A stretch of 64,000 nt of DNA from Ilex aquifolium. Taxonomy: Eukaryota > Streptophyta > Magnoliopsida > Aquifoliales > Aquifoliaceae. Positions 24,334-36,878 of this stretch are shown here, piece by piece (position 1 is the first letter of the stretch; every line of letters begins with the position of its first letter). A program made the position numbers and the translations under genes. Under the pieces are notes generated by a model, which was not told the DNA's origin, did not search any database, and was given only the letters and a program-made list of their open reading frames with translations. The stretch lies in contig OX637402.1 in the NCBI GenBank assembly GCA_951799425.1, positions 29,914,492 to 29,978,491 on the forward strand, given 5' to 3'.

Positions 24334-25594
24334 CTAAAGCAAATTATACAACATATTGCCGTCGTTATCATCATGAAGATTTATCTTCATATCATCATTT
24401 AGCAATTCTTCATTAATAGAAATGTCACCTTTAAGAGGGGTATATTTCTGGGAATTCATAAAGTCTTTATCGGAGTCAATAGGAGTAGGGGTTTTCCTAT
24501 CTTCTTCCTCAACTTTATATTTCTCTTTACCTTTTATGGCAACTGTTGGAGTATTGGCAAAGTCCATCTTCTCGGTTTTGCCCATTCCAAAGGTAGACAT
24601 AACCTGAAGACGTCATTCCTGTATAACTGTTGTTTTAAGCTGCTCAGTATTTAAATGAGGTTTTTCTTGTTCTTTAAATACTTCAACGGGATTAAAACTA
24701 GTTCTAGTATTTATACTGGTAATGGAAACAATAGAGTTTGAGGTGGAAGGTTCATCTCCATCTTTTCCCATGTCTTTAAGACATTCTTCAATAATCTGAC
24801 ATTTAGAGTTAGTCGGATAATTATTCCAGTAAGGAAATAATTTTTCCATCTCTTCAGGATTTATCCTGTAATTATTTTAAAAAGCATTTATTCCAATCAT
24901 AAAATTATTCTTCTTATATGGAAATAATATTAAAGTATGGGGAATAGTAAAAAGAAATTTATCTCTTGAACTATACTTATGAAAAAATAGCTCATTATTG
25001 TCACTTTTATGTGACGGACATTCTTCACCAAATGTGTTACCTTTTTTATGTGAAGAATCTTTATCACATTTATGTTATATAACATCTTTAAGGGGGTAGC
25101 CTACTGAAAGGTGCTAAGGGTGGATAATATGAATTTTTATATGCATTAAAATAATTAGCATCCTTATATGGATCAAAATAATATGCACTTTTATATGCAT
25201 AATAAGCAGTTTTATATTCATCAGAATAATATGTTTTTTTATAAGCATAAAATTGGGTTATTATCATAATTCCTCCAAGTTTTATCAATATCTGATAACC
25301 GAATTCTGCTGGAGCAAGATTCTTCATCCACTGTTTATAGTGATAGTCATAATATCAATCATTTATCTCAAGTATAAGGCGAAATTCAGGAAAATTTTTA
25401 GTAACTCCAGCAATTCTTAGCAGAAAGATAGAAACATCATCTATTAATTGATCTTCCATAGCGTGACAATAAAGACTCCATAGAGACATTTTTGCAGTTA
25501 TTAATTTTTCATGTAGAGACGAAACTAAAAATATTTTCACCTGCATGGTCACAAATACAGTCAAAAAGTTATGAAGATTTGTCAATGAGACCAA
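24334..25594 (-). pseudogene. Unassigned pararetrovirus tail frames (no RT/RNase H recognised)
   Basis: Four short open stretches (25355-25594, 25088-25327, 24613-24849, 24334-24600) separated by stops. One is strikingly Tyr-rich with repeated YKxAYY-like units; another contains FPYWNNYPTNSK; the last is acidic. None shows reverse-transcriptase or RNase H motifs such as YxDD. They may be the C-terminal part of the polyprotein left after loss of the RT block, or a second viral ORF. I cannot assign a function. Confidence 0.4.
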
Positions 25595-25618
25595 TAGAAA
25601 ATGAATCGTGGCTAGTAT

Positions 25619-26218
25619 TCATGGAACTTCTTGTTTTCTTGCAAGATTAGTACTCCAAAAAGAGTTAGGAATAAGTGAATCAAAATGATTCTTTTTATAA
25701 ATCAAATTTTCTTTTAGTTGATTTATCATCTTTATTTGAGGTGGAGTTATAAACTCAAATAATATCTGTTGACCATTTATGGTAGTCAAAATTCTTTTAG
25801 AATCAATTCTTTCTATGAGTTCAATCATAGATAAAAATGGTGTTCCCAAAATTACTAATTGATTTAAATTATCAATAAGCATAAAAGTGGTAGGAATACA
25901 AATTCCTTCATTGAATATATAAACATTTGAAAGTTTAAATTTTATATTTAATTTTGAACCATCAGCAGTGCTAACTGACTGAGTAGTTTTCTCAAAATAT
26001 TTTGTAGGAATTAATCCTACTTTTATGCAGTTCATATCTGTTCCACTATCAATTAGAACAATTGTTTCAACCATAAATTCTTGATTTATCACAAGAATAA
26101 TTTTAACATACCATTTCTGATAAGTTATTTTTTCTAAAACATTTAAGTACGTATTATCAAGAGAATTAGAGACGTTTATGTCACTATCATCCTTTATGTC
26201 ACTTTCTTTAAATGACAA
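25619..26218 (-). pseudogene. Pararetrovirus aspartic protease region
   Basis: A 199-residue open frame with VLIDSGTDMNC, the retroviral-type DSG active-site triad, and a later VILGTPFLSMI that fits the hydrophobic-GxP flap/core region. It is out of frame with the zinc-knuckle ORF (the gap of about 95 bases is not a multiple of three). It ends shortly after IPNSFW, about where a reverse transcriptase should begin. Confidence 0.75.
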
Positions 26219-26313
26219 TTTTTCTAAAGTTAATGGTCTTTGTTTATGACTTTTATGTCATCTTTAATATGATGAATCTCCTTTTGAAGATCTTGTACCG
26301 TAGTGGACAAGAT

Positions 26314-28296
26314 TTATTTTAGTTGAGGATTTTCAAATGTCATATTTTGTGTCCTATTAAGGATTTCCTTAAGTGAATATGATTGAGACATTGATGGTCT
26401 CTTTTCTTCTGGGTTTATCTGCAGATATTGTTCAATAGCTTTTCGTTTAGAATCTGGATCTTGAATTTTATCAATAAGATCAAGAATTAATGTTTGTGAC
26501 TTAGTTAAAGTATTTATACTTAATCCATTCATAGCTAAAATAGTTTTATAATAGTTGGTTTCAGCTTGACAATGTGAAGAACAAGTTTTATCTGGTTCTA
26601 ACTCCTCTTCATCCGAAGATGAATTACGTATCTCATTAATATTATTATATTCAGCTTCAGAAGATAGATCATTAGTAGAGTCTTCACTTTCTAAATTTAA
26701 AATAATTTTTAAAATTTGTTCTTTAAGATCTTCATCGTTAATTAATTCATTAATCTGTTGCTTAGTTGAGCATTTAGAGGCAATGTGACCTTCTTTGCCA
26801 CATTTAAAACATTTTAGAATAGGTCTTTTATCATTTTCTTTAGATTTTTTAGTAGCTTTATCAACCTTTTCTTTTCCAGAATTTTTTTTATAGAATTTTC
26901 TACCTTTTTTATAAGGCTTAGTGTAAGATTTTCTTTTATTATAAACTTTATCTTTTGGGATATCCAAATTATATGCAAATTGATTACAAAATTCTCCAAG
27001 CTCTTTTCGACCAGTTAATATTTGTCTCTTAAGTTGAACTTTAAGATTTAAATCATTACAGAGAGCTAAACCTTCTGAAATACATTCAGAAATTAGTTTT
27101 CCATAAGTATAATTTTCATAAGGAATTTTAAATATTTCATGTCTTTGTTTTAAGCGAATTCTTATTTTTTCAGCAAATAGACTAGGCAATCCTAATATAA
27201 ACTTTTCTTTCTAGAATTCATTATTAGCATCTGGTCTTAGTAAAACCTTTGCAAAAAATACATCTTTATACCATCGAAAATGAGTTAAGGTGTGATATCT
27301 TAAATTCATTATGAGTTCCTTATTTTTATCTGTACTTTGAAAACTTGTTCCAACAAAGTGTTTTAATATAGTTTGTATTAATGTATAAACAACATCTTCT
27401 TGAGTATTTATACTCTCATCTGCAGCTGTTATAAATTTTACTATATTTAAGATTTCATTTTGCTGGGTTGAGCTTAAATAGTTATCCCACCAGCCTCGCA
27501 ATTGGCCAGTGAATCCAGCAGTTATAAATTTAGCAGTAGCATAATCAGAATTACGATTAGCTCGACATATTGACGCATACATTAAAATTTTATGTAAAAC
27601 TTGGTGAATTAAATATTCCGACATACCATCAATATTCCATTCATATATTGAAAAGGCATTATAACCACTCTGATCAATAAACCATCTTTCTTCATACATA
27701 ATATCTTGAGGGGTTGACATTTGATAATAAGCCCTTAAAGGAGGTGCTTGTTGATATGTATTAGTTTTTGGTTTAGAATAATCAATTTTATTAACTTCTG
27801 TTTTCTGCATGTCAGATAATAATTCTTCAAAATTTTTAATTTCATGTTCATAATGCTCTACTCCCTCTGTTTTAGAGAGCACATTTAAAGATAAGCCATT
27901 TAATTTATCTTTGAGTGCATTTATAAACTCAATTTCTTCAACTTTATTATGAAGATTAAAAGAGCAAGTATCCACTGGGGGTTTTATATTAACTTGTTCA
28001 AGTCCATTAAATTCTTCTAGAAAAGTCTTAGAAGAAGAAACTTTGAGTTGGTCTTTTATCAAGTTTTCAATTTTACTCAAATGTTGTCTTATAGCCTGTA
28101 ACCAGACATTTGTATAATTATTTTGTCTGACAGCAATATTTGATCTTGAATAACAAGCATTCATAACAATTTCTTCAGAATCTTTTACATTTAATTTTAT
28201 AGCTTCAAAGGTTGGTGAATAAAAACTATTTATAGTTTTACCATTCAAGATTTCCCATTTATGTTGGAATTTTTCAATTATATTCAAATGATCCAT
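26314..28296 (-). pseudogene. Pararetrovirus coat-protein-like region with CCHC zinc knuckle, split by an in-frame stop
   Basis: The first part, 27211-28296 (361 aa), has a coat/Gag-like core with YNAFSIYEWNIDGMSEY and TGQLRGWWDNYLS, typical of petuvirus-like coat proteins in plant genomes. A TAG at 27211-27213 ends it, but the same frame reopens at once and runs to 26314. That second part includes a Lys-rich stretch and CFKCGKEGHIASKC, a CCHC zinc knuckle for nucleic-acid binding. One nonsense codon therefore separates otherwise continuous coding. An acidic Ser-rich region follows the knuckle. Confidence 0.75.
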
Positions 28297-28589
28297 AGTT
28301 GGTGGAGCATAATAGGTTAAAAACTAGTTAACAAAAAGAATTATCATTTTCTCCCTTTCTATATAAAGGTAAAACATTTATTTATAATTTTGAAGTTCTT
28401 CGGAACTCATTGTTTTAAAATACCAATCTCGAAATTCTTTATATTTAGGAAGATAAAATTCTGCATTTATCTCTTTTCTATTAACAACAAATTCTTTTTG
28501 GTGTAAATCCATAAGAATTATAGTTGAAATCCGATTTCGGATGGGGTTGGATCTATATAATCTTCTTTTTGAGAAGATTCATTAAAAAT

Positions 28590-28865
28590 TTATTTATCTT
28601 GTCTATAAATTCCATGGGGAATTTGATTACCAGAGGTTTTTATACCTTCAATTATGGGTTCTCTATCTCTTCTCCGATTTAAGACCGAAGAAGTAGATCT
28701 TCTAATAGGAGTATAATAATCTGATGAAATTTCTGATTTATCATAAATTTTTAAACTAGAGAAATTATTTCTAACAAATTTTATCAAAACATCACCCTGA
28801 GATGATTGGGTAATTTGAGTTATTTCTTCATTTATTTCTGATTTTTTAGGAACCACAGATTCCAA
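28590..28865 (-). pseudogene. Pararetrovirus linker segment between movement and coat regions
   Basis: A 91-residue open stretch, polar and Ser/Arg-rich (RRSTSSVLNRRRDRE), without a recognised domain. Its position between the movement-protein and coat-like regions is its only assignment. Stops flank it on both sides. Confidence 0.4.
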
Positions 28866-29002
28866 TTGCCAAGTTTCTGGAAACTGGATTTCTGACCACT
28901 TAATAGTCTTAGAGACTTCAATTTTTTTTTTAATTGCATTAGTTTCAATTAAAGTTGTTTGTTATTTATGATTATGAAACTTAGCTTCTGGATACAGAGT
29001 AT

Positions 29003-29580
29003 TCATGACTTTATAATATACTCGATAAATGAAATCATTATATCAGTTCCATCTTTATAATTGTAACCAAATGTTTTAATATTATATGTTAAAACATCCA
29101 AAATATTCTTATCAGTTAAAGATACAGATAAATATGGAAAACAGTTAAAATAAACTGGACCAGTACTTAAACTTGACTGCATAACACCCATTAGGGATTG
29201 ATCAAAATTAAGACATCTAGCATCTCTTAATGCTAACATAAAAGAGGCATTTAATCCTTTCAGAGTTAATGATTTTAAAGCAATTTGAACTAAGCCAATA
29301 TACAAAAATTTATAATTTTCTTGAGCCTTTAAGACTTCTCGTTCAGTTAACAGTTGTAAAATATCTTCATTTTGATCAAAAGGAACAGTCCTTTCAATCG
29401 TTTAATCGTTAAACTCGATTTAAAATCGAAAGTGTCAATATTATAGATTTTCTTAGTGGGGTACTGAGGTATATCCCAGTTCTGCAATTTATTTTCAATA
29501 TCAGAGAATTCTATTTCTTTCATATTTTTAACATAATCTTCTTTATGATTATTCTTAAATTTAAATAAACTTAACGTCAT
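29003..29580 (-). pseudogene. Pararetrovirus movement-protein (30K superfamily) remnant
   Basis: Two overlapping pieces in different frames. The first, 29347-29580, contains WDIPQYPTKKIYNIDTF. The second, 29003-29305, contains LTLKGLNASFMLALRDAR and YFNCFPYLSVSLTDKN. The order and the LxxLNASF/LRDAR blocks resemble caulimovirid cell-to-cell movement proteins. A frameshift or short gap around 29305-29370 breaks the frame, so this copy is not functional. Confidence 0.6.
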
Positions 29581-29940
29581 GTAGGTATCTCAAGAGTTGT
29601 TTTGTTGACTCATATGTTTCACTATTACCTTCTTCTAGTTGCTACTGTAATTCGTCTTTTAATTCTACTACAGTACTGTTACCGTGACTATTGTTACTTT
29701 AATTCTGTTCTAATGACATTCTTACTAGCCTACTCTTGATGTCAACGATTTACAGGGAATCTCCTCGGTGGCCTAAAATTCCTATCAGCGGACAAACGAC
29801 CTAAAATCCCACACGCGACTTCAGTGCAGACCCATAGGAAACTCAAAGAACATCAGCAAAACAAAATTAAACTAACAATTTCATAGTAACAGTAGTCTAA
29901 CAGAATTAAATCACAATTACATAAGCAACAAGAATTTTAA

Positions 29941-30523
29941 TATATATATATATATATAGTAACATTAAAAATAAAAAATAGTTCATTCAAATACAAAAAA
30001 AAATTATCATTTGAACACAAAAAATGATACATTTAAACACAAAAAAATAGTAACATTTAAATATTAAAAAAATTGAAACATTCAATATTAATATTTTTAA
30101 AAAATAACAACAATAACATGTTCAACAAAAATAGTAACATGCTTAACAAAAATTGTAACAGACTTAACAATAATTATTTCTCTCAAATTCAAACGCAAAA
30201 AATAGTACCATTCAAACACAAAAAATAGTAATATTCAAAAACAAAAAAAAAATAGTAACATTGAAATATTAATATTTAGTAAAATAATAGTAGTAACATG
30301 CTCAACAAAAACAGTAACATGTTCAAAATAATAGTAACATGCCACCATCGCACCATCGTCACCTCCCGAGTAACACCAACCATCACGTTGTCATCACCTT
30401 CACAACAACGCTCACCACCATCACCACCACACAAAAGTTCATTCAAGTTCCACTCCTATAGCTCCTTTTTACTTCACACCACCGCCACCACTATACTTGC
30501 ATCATCTCCATAACAACCGAGCG

Positions 30524-30556
<33 letters not shown>

Positions 30557-30565
30557 CTTTGAATT

Positions 30566-30654
<89 letters not shown>

Positions 30655-30700
30655 TGAATTTAAATTTTAAATTTATGATGGAGATTTTATTGGCATATTT
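29941..30700. repeat. Right part of TIR element A: agtaaca-rich low-complexity DNA and TA/GA microsatellites
   Basis: Contains many aaatagtaacatt(c/t)aaacac units, a CACC-rich patch at 30330-30500, and (TA)n/(GA)n runs at about 30525-30652. It matches 46270-46990 of element B except for the CACC-rich patch. No gene. Confidence 0.7.
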
Positions 30701-30908
30701 TAATTGACATTGAATTAAGGGATAACAATTTCTAAAATAGGAAATTAATTTAACTTCCTTTCAAGGAAGGGTATTTTTGAGATTAAAAAAAAAAGTGGAC
30801 TTAAGTCATTACATATAATTTTAAACATGGACTTAGCCCTTTATAAGTTTCCTTACAGGACTTATCTCCAAACAAGTACATCTAGGGAGATTCACTTCCA
30901 ATTTTCAC

Positions 30909-31834
30909 TAGATATAAATTTTAAACATATATACTGGTCTTGAATCAATTTTAAACATATATATTGGTCTTGAATCAATGGGCTTTTAATCTTCCAACAA
31001 TTAATATCAAAGTCTATGGTTGACCATGATGAACTCTCGAAGTCATGAAAACGCAACTCAAGAAAAGAGCATGTTGATGCTTAAAAAAGCAAACTCTTGT
31101 AAATTGGGGTGCAACTCAGACAGGTTGGATAGGTTGAGGGGTCAATCATAACCTAATCCTATGTATATAATCTTCAACTTTAACCCTAATTCATAACCCG
31201 ACGTACTGCCCAAGTTGAATTCGGGTTACTTAATTCAAATTGGGTTCGAGTTACTTAATTCGGACTAGTTTCAGGTTAGAATTTGGAGTGGGTTCGTTAA
31301 AGTGAATTGTGAAGTGTGAACCCTATTTGTAAATTACGTTATTGAATCTATTAATTTATATATTCATTTTTAAAAAATGTTCGGATTGAGCCCGATTTAA
31401 TATTTGGGTTGAACCTGATAACCCCGAGGCCTACATCCGGGTATTGCTCGAATTTAATACGAGTTGATATTTTTCAGCTTAGGTCCAATCCAAGTATTAA
31501 GAACCTCAACCCAAACTTTGTTTTTATCGGGTTGCGTTCGAGTTGAATTTGAGTTGGTTTGTCCAAGTAGCACCCCTACTTGTGAAGAGCAGTTAGATAT
31601 AGCATTTGTAGAAGTTGTAAATCAGACTCAAGGGAGAGCTAAGCTAGGTGTAGTTCATGAGCGAGAGATTATTGGGTACATGTGTTAGAATTCTATATCG
31701 ATTAGAAAAATAAATTAAAGCGTCCTAATATACTATTAATGATATCGTTACCTATAAACTTAAATTTTTAGATGAATATTAAGTTCCAGATATATATATT
31801 AATCTTGGATCAATGGGCCCTCAATCTCCCAACA
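30909..31834 (+). mobile_element. TRIM-like element, right-unit copy, with 5' truncated terminal repeat
   Basis: Counterpart of 12859-13848. Its left terminal repeat survives only from about 30909 to 30999 because element A replaced the rest, and a piece of about 31 bp (ttttaaacatatata...gaatcaat) is tandemly doubled there. The right terminal repeat is 31683-31834. Confidence 0.5.
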
Positions 31835-34430
31835 TATCACAATACGAAGGTGAGGTGTTATGTCTGGACCATTCTTCAGTGGGCATACCGAGGAGAAGCC
31901 TAGCCCAAAAGTTAGGACTGATTGATTACATTGGGCCCATTTAGCCAATGTTGCAGATCTCAGCGTGCAAGCATGGTCCAGCTCACTCTCTCTCTCTCTC
32001 TCTCAATATGGACCTGAACATTACTATACTTATCAATTTTACTCTTTGGACCACAATATAAATAGTGAATTTCAAATGTGGGATCAACCACAGTGTTTGT
32101 ACAAAATTAGATTTTGAAATTCGCATAAATCAAAATTTTCCCTCATTTGGTTGATTTGATCGGACCCTAGACACCTTTAGGGTTTAATGAGTTTAGCTCG
32201 GAGCGAATTCCTTGATTCAATTTTTTGATAATATGGACAATTTGACTACTTGCAAGTTTAAGATTTATAGTCTTTTATCGTGACTCCTCTTATCTTCGGG
32301 ATCTAAATTCCACTCTTGAGGTCTTCAATGGGCAGTTGGATGGAGAAACAAATAAACTAAAGCTTACAGTCAGACTAGGGTGGGTGCAAGGAAAATATGT
32401 AAAGCAAAAACCATGGAAAAGGAGTGTGTGGAAGTGCAGAGGTAGATGACTCTAGCCATTTCCTTCACAAGACTAATGAGACAAAGAGACAGGGTGTATT
32501 CCTTATCCTCCCATGAACTGATATTTGTCCATCATTCTTAGTACACAATAGAGATTGAGTACAAGACCATCTCAGTTGACTTCAAACAAATTTACATGGA
32601 GATATTTTCGGATGGTGGATTCACAACTGAATCAGTCGCCCAATAAGAATCGTGCAGTTAAGATTGAATTGAGCACCCATCCACCTTTGTAATCGAGTAG
32701 AGTTTGATTAGATAATTCGAAAAGAACTTGACCAAAGTGGTATTTTTCATGCGATTGATTTGGAAGAAAATGTAAATTTTGGTCGAATTTGCAAGGATCC
32801 AAAATTCCTCTCTTAAAGTCGCCAAGATGGAAAAGATTAAATACGTGCCACCTTTTTTTCCCATTTATCAAATAAGAGTAATGTATTTTTTACTAATTTT
32901 ATTGAGAAACCTTTGTTTTCGTCCGATGACAATGTATTCTAATATTGAATAAGATTTATTGTCAATCCAACACAGATAGATATAACCGAGAAATTAGATC
33001 CAAAGAAAATATTGTAGCACGAGGCAAAGCCGTGTTGAAGGGGATGGTGGAAGTGGACTATATGACTCCAGCCCTTCTTTTGACAAGGCTGATGACAAAG
33101 AGACAGGGTGTGTATTCCTTTTGATTGCATTAAGTTGATAATTTAAGGAAGTTGTCCATATTTTAAGGTACATAACAGCAATTAAGTGGACCAGCTTTTA
33201 ACCTTTTAGTAGGTGTGTCGATTATGATCAATTGAGATGAACCCGACATGAACTTAATTCGACATAATTATAAAATTAATATAATTATTAAATATGTATA
33301 ATAAATAATGTAGATTAATATTTAACAATTAAAATATATTAAAAATATATATTTTTTTTTTTTTGTTGGTTTTCACACAAACATCATATAAAAATATTAG
33401 ATCGACAGATTACACAACACGACACGAATTGACAGCCAACCACCCCACCTTTTAGAACCGGAGAGGCTGGCACTTTATTGTCGGCCGTGAAAGGGAACAA
33501 ATTCAAAGCCTATGCACTATGATCTGAACCCCACCCTTTGTAGATATCAGCTTTTGTTCCATTTCTAGGATGTAGATAGCGTGTTGGCTTCAAGGTAATC
33601 TCAATGAAAAATGCTTTACTAACAGAATTTTCAGGATAATTCTCGTACATAATAGTAGGAGTGTAATTTGGGTGTGGATTGTACAGGTTGGTAAATCTAT
33701 TTAGGCTCAATGGAGTTATAGAATAATCAACTTAAGTTGACCTCCATTATAATTTTAACCAGAATTTTTCTCTTCAACCTTGAAACTTGCAAGTTTTAGG
33801 ATCTGAATCATCGTAGGGAGAAAAAATGGGTTCGTAAAAAAAAATAATTCTCATGATTTACACGGGAAAAACGGGTTCGTCAAAACCATGTAGAAAACCC
33901 ACATATTATTCATGTTTTGGTTTTTGAACACTTGTTTAAATCAGATTCAATTCAGGTTTGTTTTTAAGATATCACGATTCGAATTGAAATTTGAGCTTAA
34001 TTCAAAATGAATTTGAATTCAAAAAAAATTAGGTAAAGTGTCAAAAACTCAAGATCCAACCCAAGTATTATTTGAAATCGACTTGGGAGTTTTGTATAAG
34101 CCTAAATTTGAGTCTCGGAAATCTTTGTCAAAATACCAAATATTTCATTCTAAGTGCTGGTCGGATTCGGGGTTACACCCCAATACGATATTGATGGAAT
34201 GAGCCAATTTCCATATAAGATTAGATTAATAAATCAAGTCACTAAATTAGGTATAGCTAGTATTGCGAAATAATAATAATAATTTATACAAAATCAACCC
34301 TTAGTTGTGAAGTTGACTACAATCATACTAAACATTTAGAAGTGAGAGGAAGAGAAAAGAATGGATTCACAACCAAATCTCAAACTCATAATTCTCACTA
34401 CACAAAGACATGGGCTACCATTGAGGATGG
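31835..34430. other. Intergenic duplicated DNA, right unit
   Basis: Homologous to 13849-17208 without the solo LTR. Contains the paired small ORF at 33510-33710. The empty sites of the two left-unit insertions lie near 32134 and at 34431-34435. No recognised gene. Confidence 0.55.
33510..33710 (-). CDS. Small ORF of unknown function, right-unit copy
   Basis: 66 codons, the same frame as 16272-16472, one visible residue change. Unknown function; possibly not a gene. Confidence 0.2.
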   Translation of the reverse strand: MSLNRFTNLYNPHPNYTPTIMYENYPENSVSKAFFIEITLKPTRYLHPRNGTKADIYKGWGSDHSA

Positions 34431-34604
34431 ATAGCATAAAAACTACTACCATGAACAACACAAATATTACTTACCGGGAGGGGAAAAAAAACACACAACT
34501 ATCCCTATCAGAGGAAGAAAGTGACTTTAGCTGTTGCATGTGCTTCTTAAGCTAGAAAGTACTACAGAGACAAAGAGCTTTTAGACTTCGAGGTTCATGC
34601 AGAA

Positions 34605-36878
34605 CTAACGGTCTGGCCCACGATCATACAATGACAATTGGAAAACCCACTTAGTCAGTGACCTTGTGATGCAAAATGATTGTTGTTGGTTCTCACTATT
34701 TTCACCATTAATGGAGTCCACGAAGGTCTTCATTCTCTGAATTGAAAGTTTTAGTGTTTCTTTCTTCACGTTTGCAAAGCATACACGAAACCAACCCGGT
34801 TCAGTGCAATGGCAAGAGGAGCCAGGAGAGATGTTTAAGCTAGCTTCAGAAAGAATCTTCTTCCACAGTTCCATTTCTGCTTCAAATGTATTAGAGCTCA
34901 GAAGATGCCTCATATCGACCCAACAAAACAACCCAGCGTTGCTCTTCAAGCACCTTATACCCATATTCCCCAGCCCAGAAACAAGCATTTCATGTCTCTT
35001 TTTCAGTCTCTTTCTATTCTCTTTCATGTAACTCTTCATGAATTTCTTGTCACCAAGAAGGTTGGACAGTAAATATTGAGTCTGTGAAGAAACTAACCCA
35101 AAACTCGACATTTTGGTCGCAGCAGATGTAACTGTCTCATTGTCTGAGTAAATCATCCCAACCCTAAAACCAGGAAGGCCTAAATCTTTGGAGAGACTGT
35201 AAACAATGTGAATGCGGCTCCAAATGTCAGTGTTTTCAAGGTTTCTCTCTCTTGCTGCTTCTATGATGCTTATGAAGCTAGATGAATCAAACACTGTTCC
35301 TGAGTATATTTCATCACTTACTATATGGAGATTTTTGTCCATGGCGAAGGTAATGAGATGGTTGAGCTCTAATCGGGTCATTGTTGCGCCCAAAGGGTTT
35401 GAAGGGTTTGTGATCAATACCCCTTTAACTCTTAGGTTAAGTTTTTGAGCTTGTTGATAAGCTTCTTGCAGTGCAGACTCGGTGATCCTGAACTTATTCA
35501 AACTCGAGCAGTGTATTGGAACAAGTTCAACCCCAGTTCGCCACTTGAGATCTCTATCAAACCTACCAAAAATAGAGAGAGAAATGTCTGAGAAGTGAGA
35601 AATTTGTAGAAGTAACCTAAAGTTTAGGAGAGAGATTGAAGATAACATTCATTACCCTGGATAGTAAGGTGTGGGAATAAGGAAAGCTTCGCCAGGGTTA
35701 GCAAGGCAAAACATGAGAGTTTCATTTGCTGAAGTTGCACCGGCAGTGAGTACAAGCTTGTTTGGATGGAAACTTACTTTGTTTCGTCTAATTTTTGCCA
35801 TGAATTCTACCAGTACCTGCAAATGATTTTCAGGCCAGTTTCAGATGTTTATTATAACGATAACAATAAGCATGGAAATCAAAAAATGCCCGAAGACTTC
35901 TCGAGATTTATTCAAGTGACATAATCATTAAACGAAAATATGCTCACAACCCGAAAGACTAAGTGACAAGGCAGCGTATAAATACGTTAATAGAAGTTCT
36001 AAAATTTTTTATCTCTACTGTCTTAAAGAAATTATGAAGTGGTAGAGAATTACTTTCTTGAAAGCAGGCAGGCCATGATAGTCTTGGAAGAGAGCCAGTT
36101 CTCTAAATGTAGATCCTCCATTTTTCTCGAAAGTGGCGACATCCGAGTTCCTTGCAAGCCATGATTCAAGAAGGTCGAAGGAGAGCTACATATATAGAGA
36201 GCATAAATAGAAGAACATGAGGGAGACACCAAGAATATTGCATGATGATCATGTAAGGCCATTTGGACAAAAGTGACAAATTGTGCACATACTATTTTTT
36301 TTTTGCCTCAGTGATACTATATGTGACATGTCTCTCAAAAAATGCATCATCAAGTGATTGTTTGAAATATTGACCGATACCGAGATAGTTTGATTGAGTT
36401 ATATTTGACTCAGTATCGAAGCTGATATAAGTCATATAATCACAAGTCTCATTCAACTCATAGTTACGACTTTATTGAGTCTTCGTGAACATTTTTTTGC
36501 GATGTCATGATACCATTCTACAACACCATGATACAACAGAATCTTTCTTGAGCATGTCTAATTTTTTTCTATCTAATAATTCTTGTGCATTACCTAATTC
36601 TTTTATTTGATATAATAAATGATATGTATCGGTATCCTTCGAAAGAATGACTAATTAATACCATACATGAATAATCATTTGGACTAAATGTGAGAAACGA
36701 TGCAAACACACAAGCATATGATTTTATTAACCTGATTTTCGGCAAGACCCATCTGGATTATCCCAGAAGGATTTCGAACGACATCATAGGGGTTCTTCTC
36801 GTACTCCTGCAATCCTACAAAGTAGGAAGAGTCTTGCCCATCTGCATCGCACCTAGCTTTCCTGGACAACATGTTCAT
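34605..36878 (-). CDS. ACS: 1-aminocyclopropane-1-carboxylate synthase, type 2 (copy 2)
   Basis: Exons (minus): 36732-36878, 36054-36185, 35656-35816 and 34605-35562, all GT-AG with unchanged phases, giving 465 aa. All catalytic blocks of copy 1 are intact, including [14 protein letters not shown] with the PLP lysine. Against copy 1, I see five substitutions: Ile/Val in exon 1, Asp/Glu in exon 3, and Gly/Glu, Lys/Met and Leu/Gln in exon 4. Two residues are also lost in the tail, where CITRRRSL becomes CITRSL just before the shared [16 protein letters not shown]. Both copies therefore look functional as enzymes. The tail change removes basic residues next to a possible CDPK-type serine. A MITE lies upstream at 37152-37331. 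Confidence 0.93.

Larger units (their letters stand above)
23929..29940 (-). mobile_element. Endogenous pararetrovirus (Caulimoviridae, petuvirus/florendovirus-like), decayed
   Basis: On the minus strand, starting from the integration edge at 29940, the order is: leader, movement-protein remnants, a linker, coat-protein-like region, CCHC zinc knuckle, aspartic protease, unassigned tail frames, then a promoter region with as-1 sites and a TATA box. Both edges fall in a TA dinucleotide tract (around 23914-23928 and 29939-29958), and the flanks resume the TIR element. Florendoviruses are known to be found often in TA repeats. The frames carry stops and frameshifts, and no RT/RNase H region was found. 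It is therefore a fossil copy, permuted with the break in the leader. Confidence 0.8.
22843..30908. mobile_element. TIR element 'A' carrying nested foldback and pararetrovirus insertions
   Basis: The ends match the complete relative at 45989-47248. The left end reads ccctatatgaacttgtttgg. The right end, read on the minus strand, has acttgtttggagataagtcc, so the termini are inverted repeats. Without the nested inserts (22888-23685 and about 23929-29940) it would be about 1.2-1.3 kb, with low-complexity agtaacatt-rich DNA and TA/GA microsatellites near 30520-30650. It lacks the outermost left bases seen in B. It replaces about 220 bp of the paralogous segment (12728-12947), so no target duplication is visible. 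No transposase was seen. Confidence 0.65.

Noticed and set aside
24334..25594. Assignment of the viral tail frames as reverse transcriptase
   Set aside because: No RT or RNase H motifs are visible in any of the short frames.
29580..29940. Primer-binding site (tRNA-Met complement) expected in the pararetrovirus leader
   Set aside because: No tggtatcagagc-like sequence was found on the minus strand here, so none is annotated.
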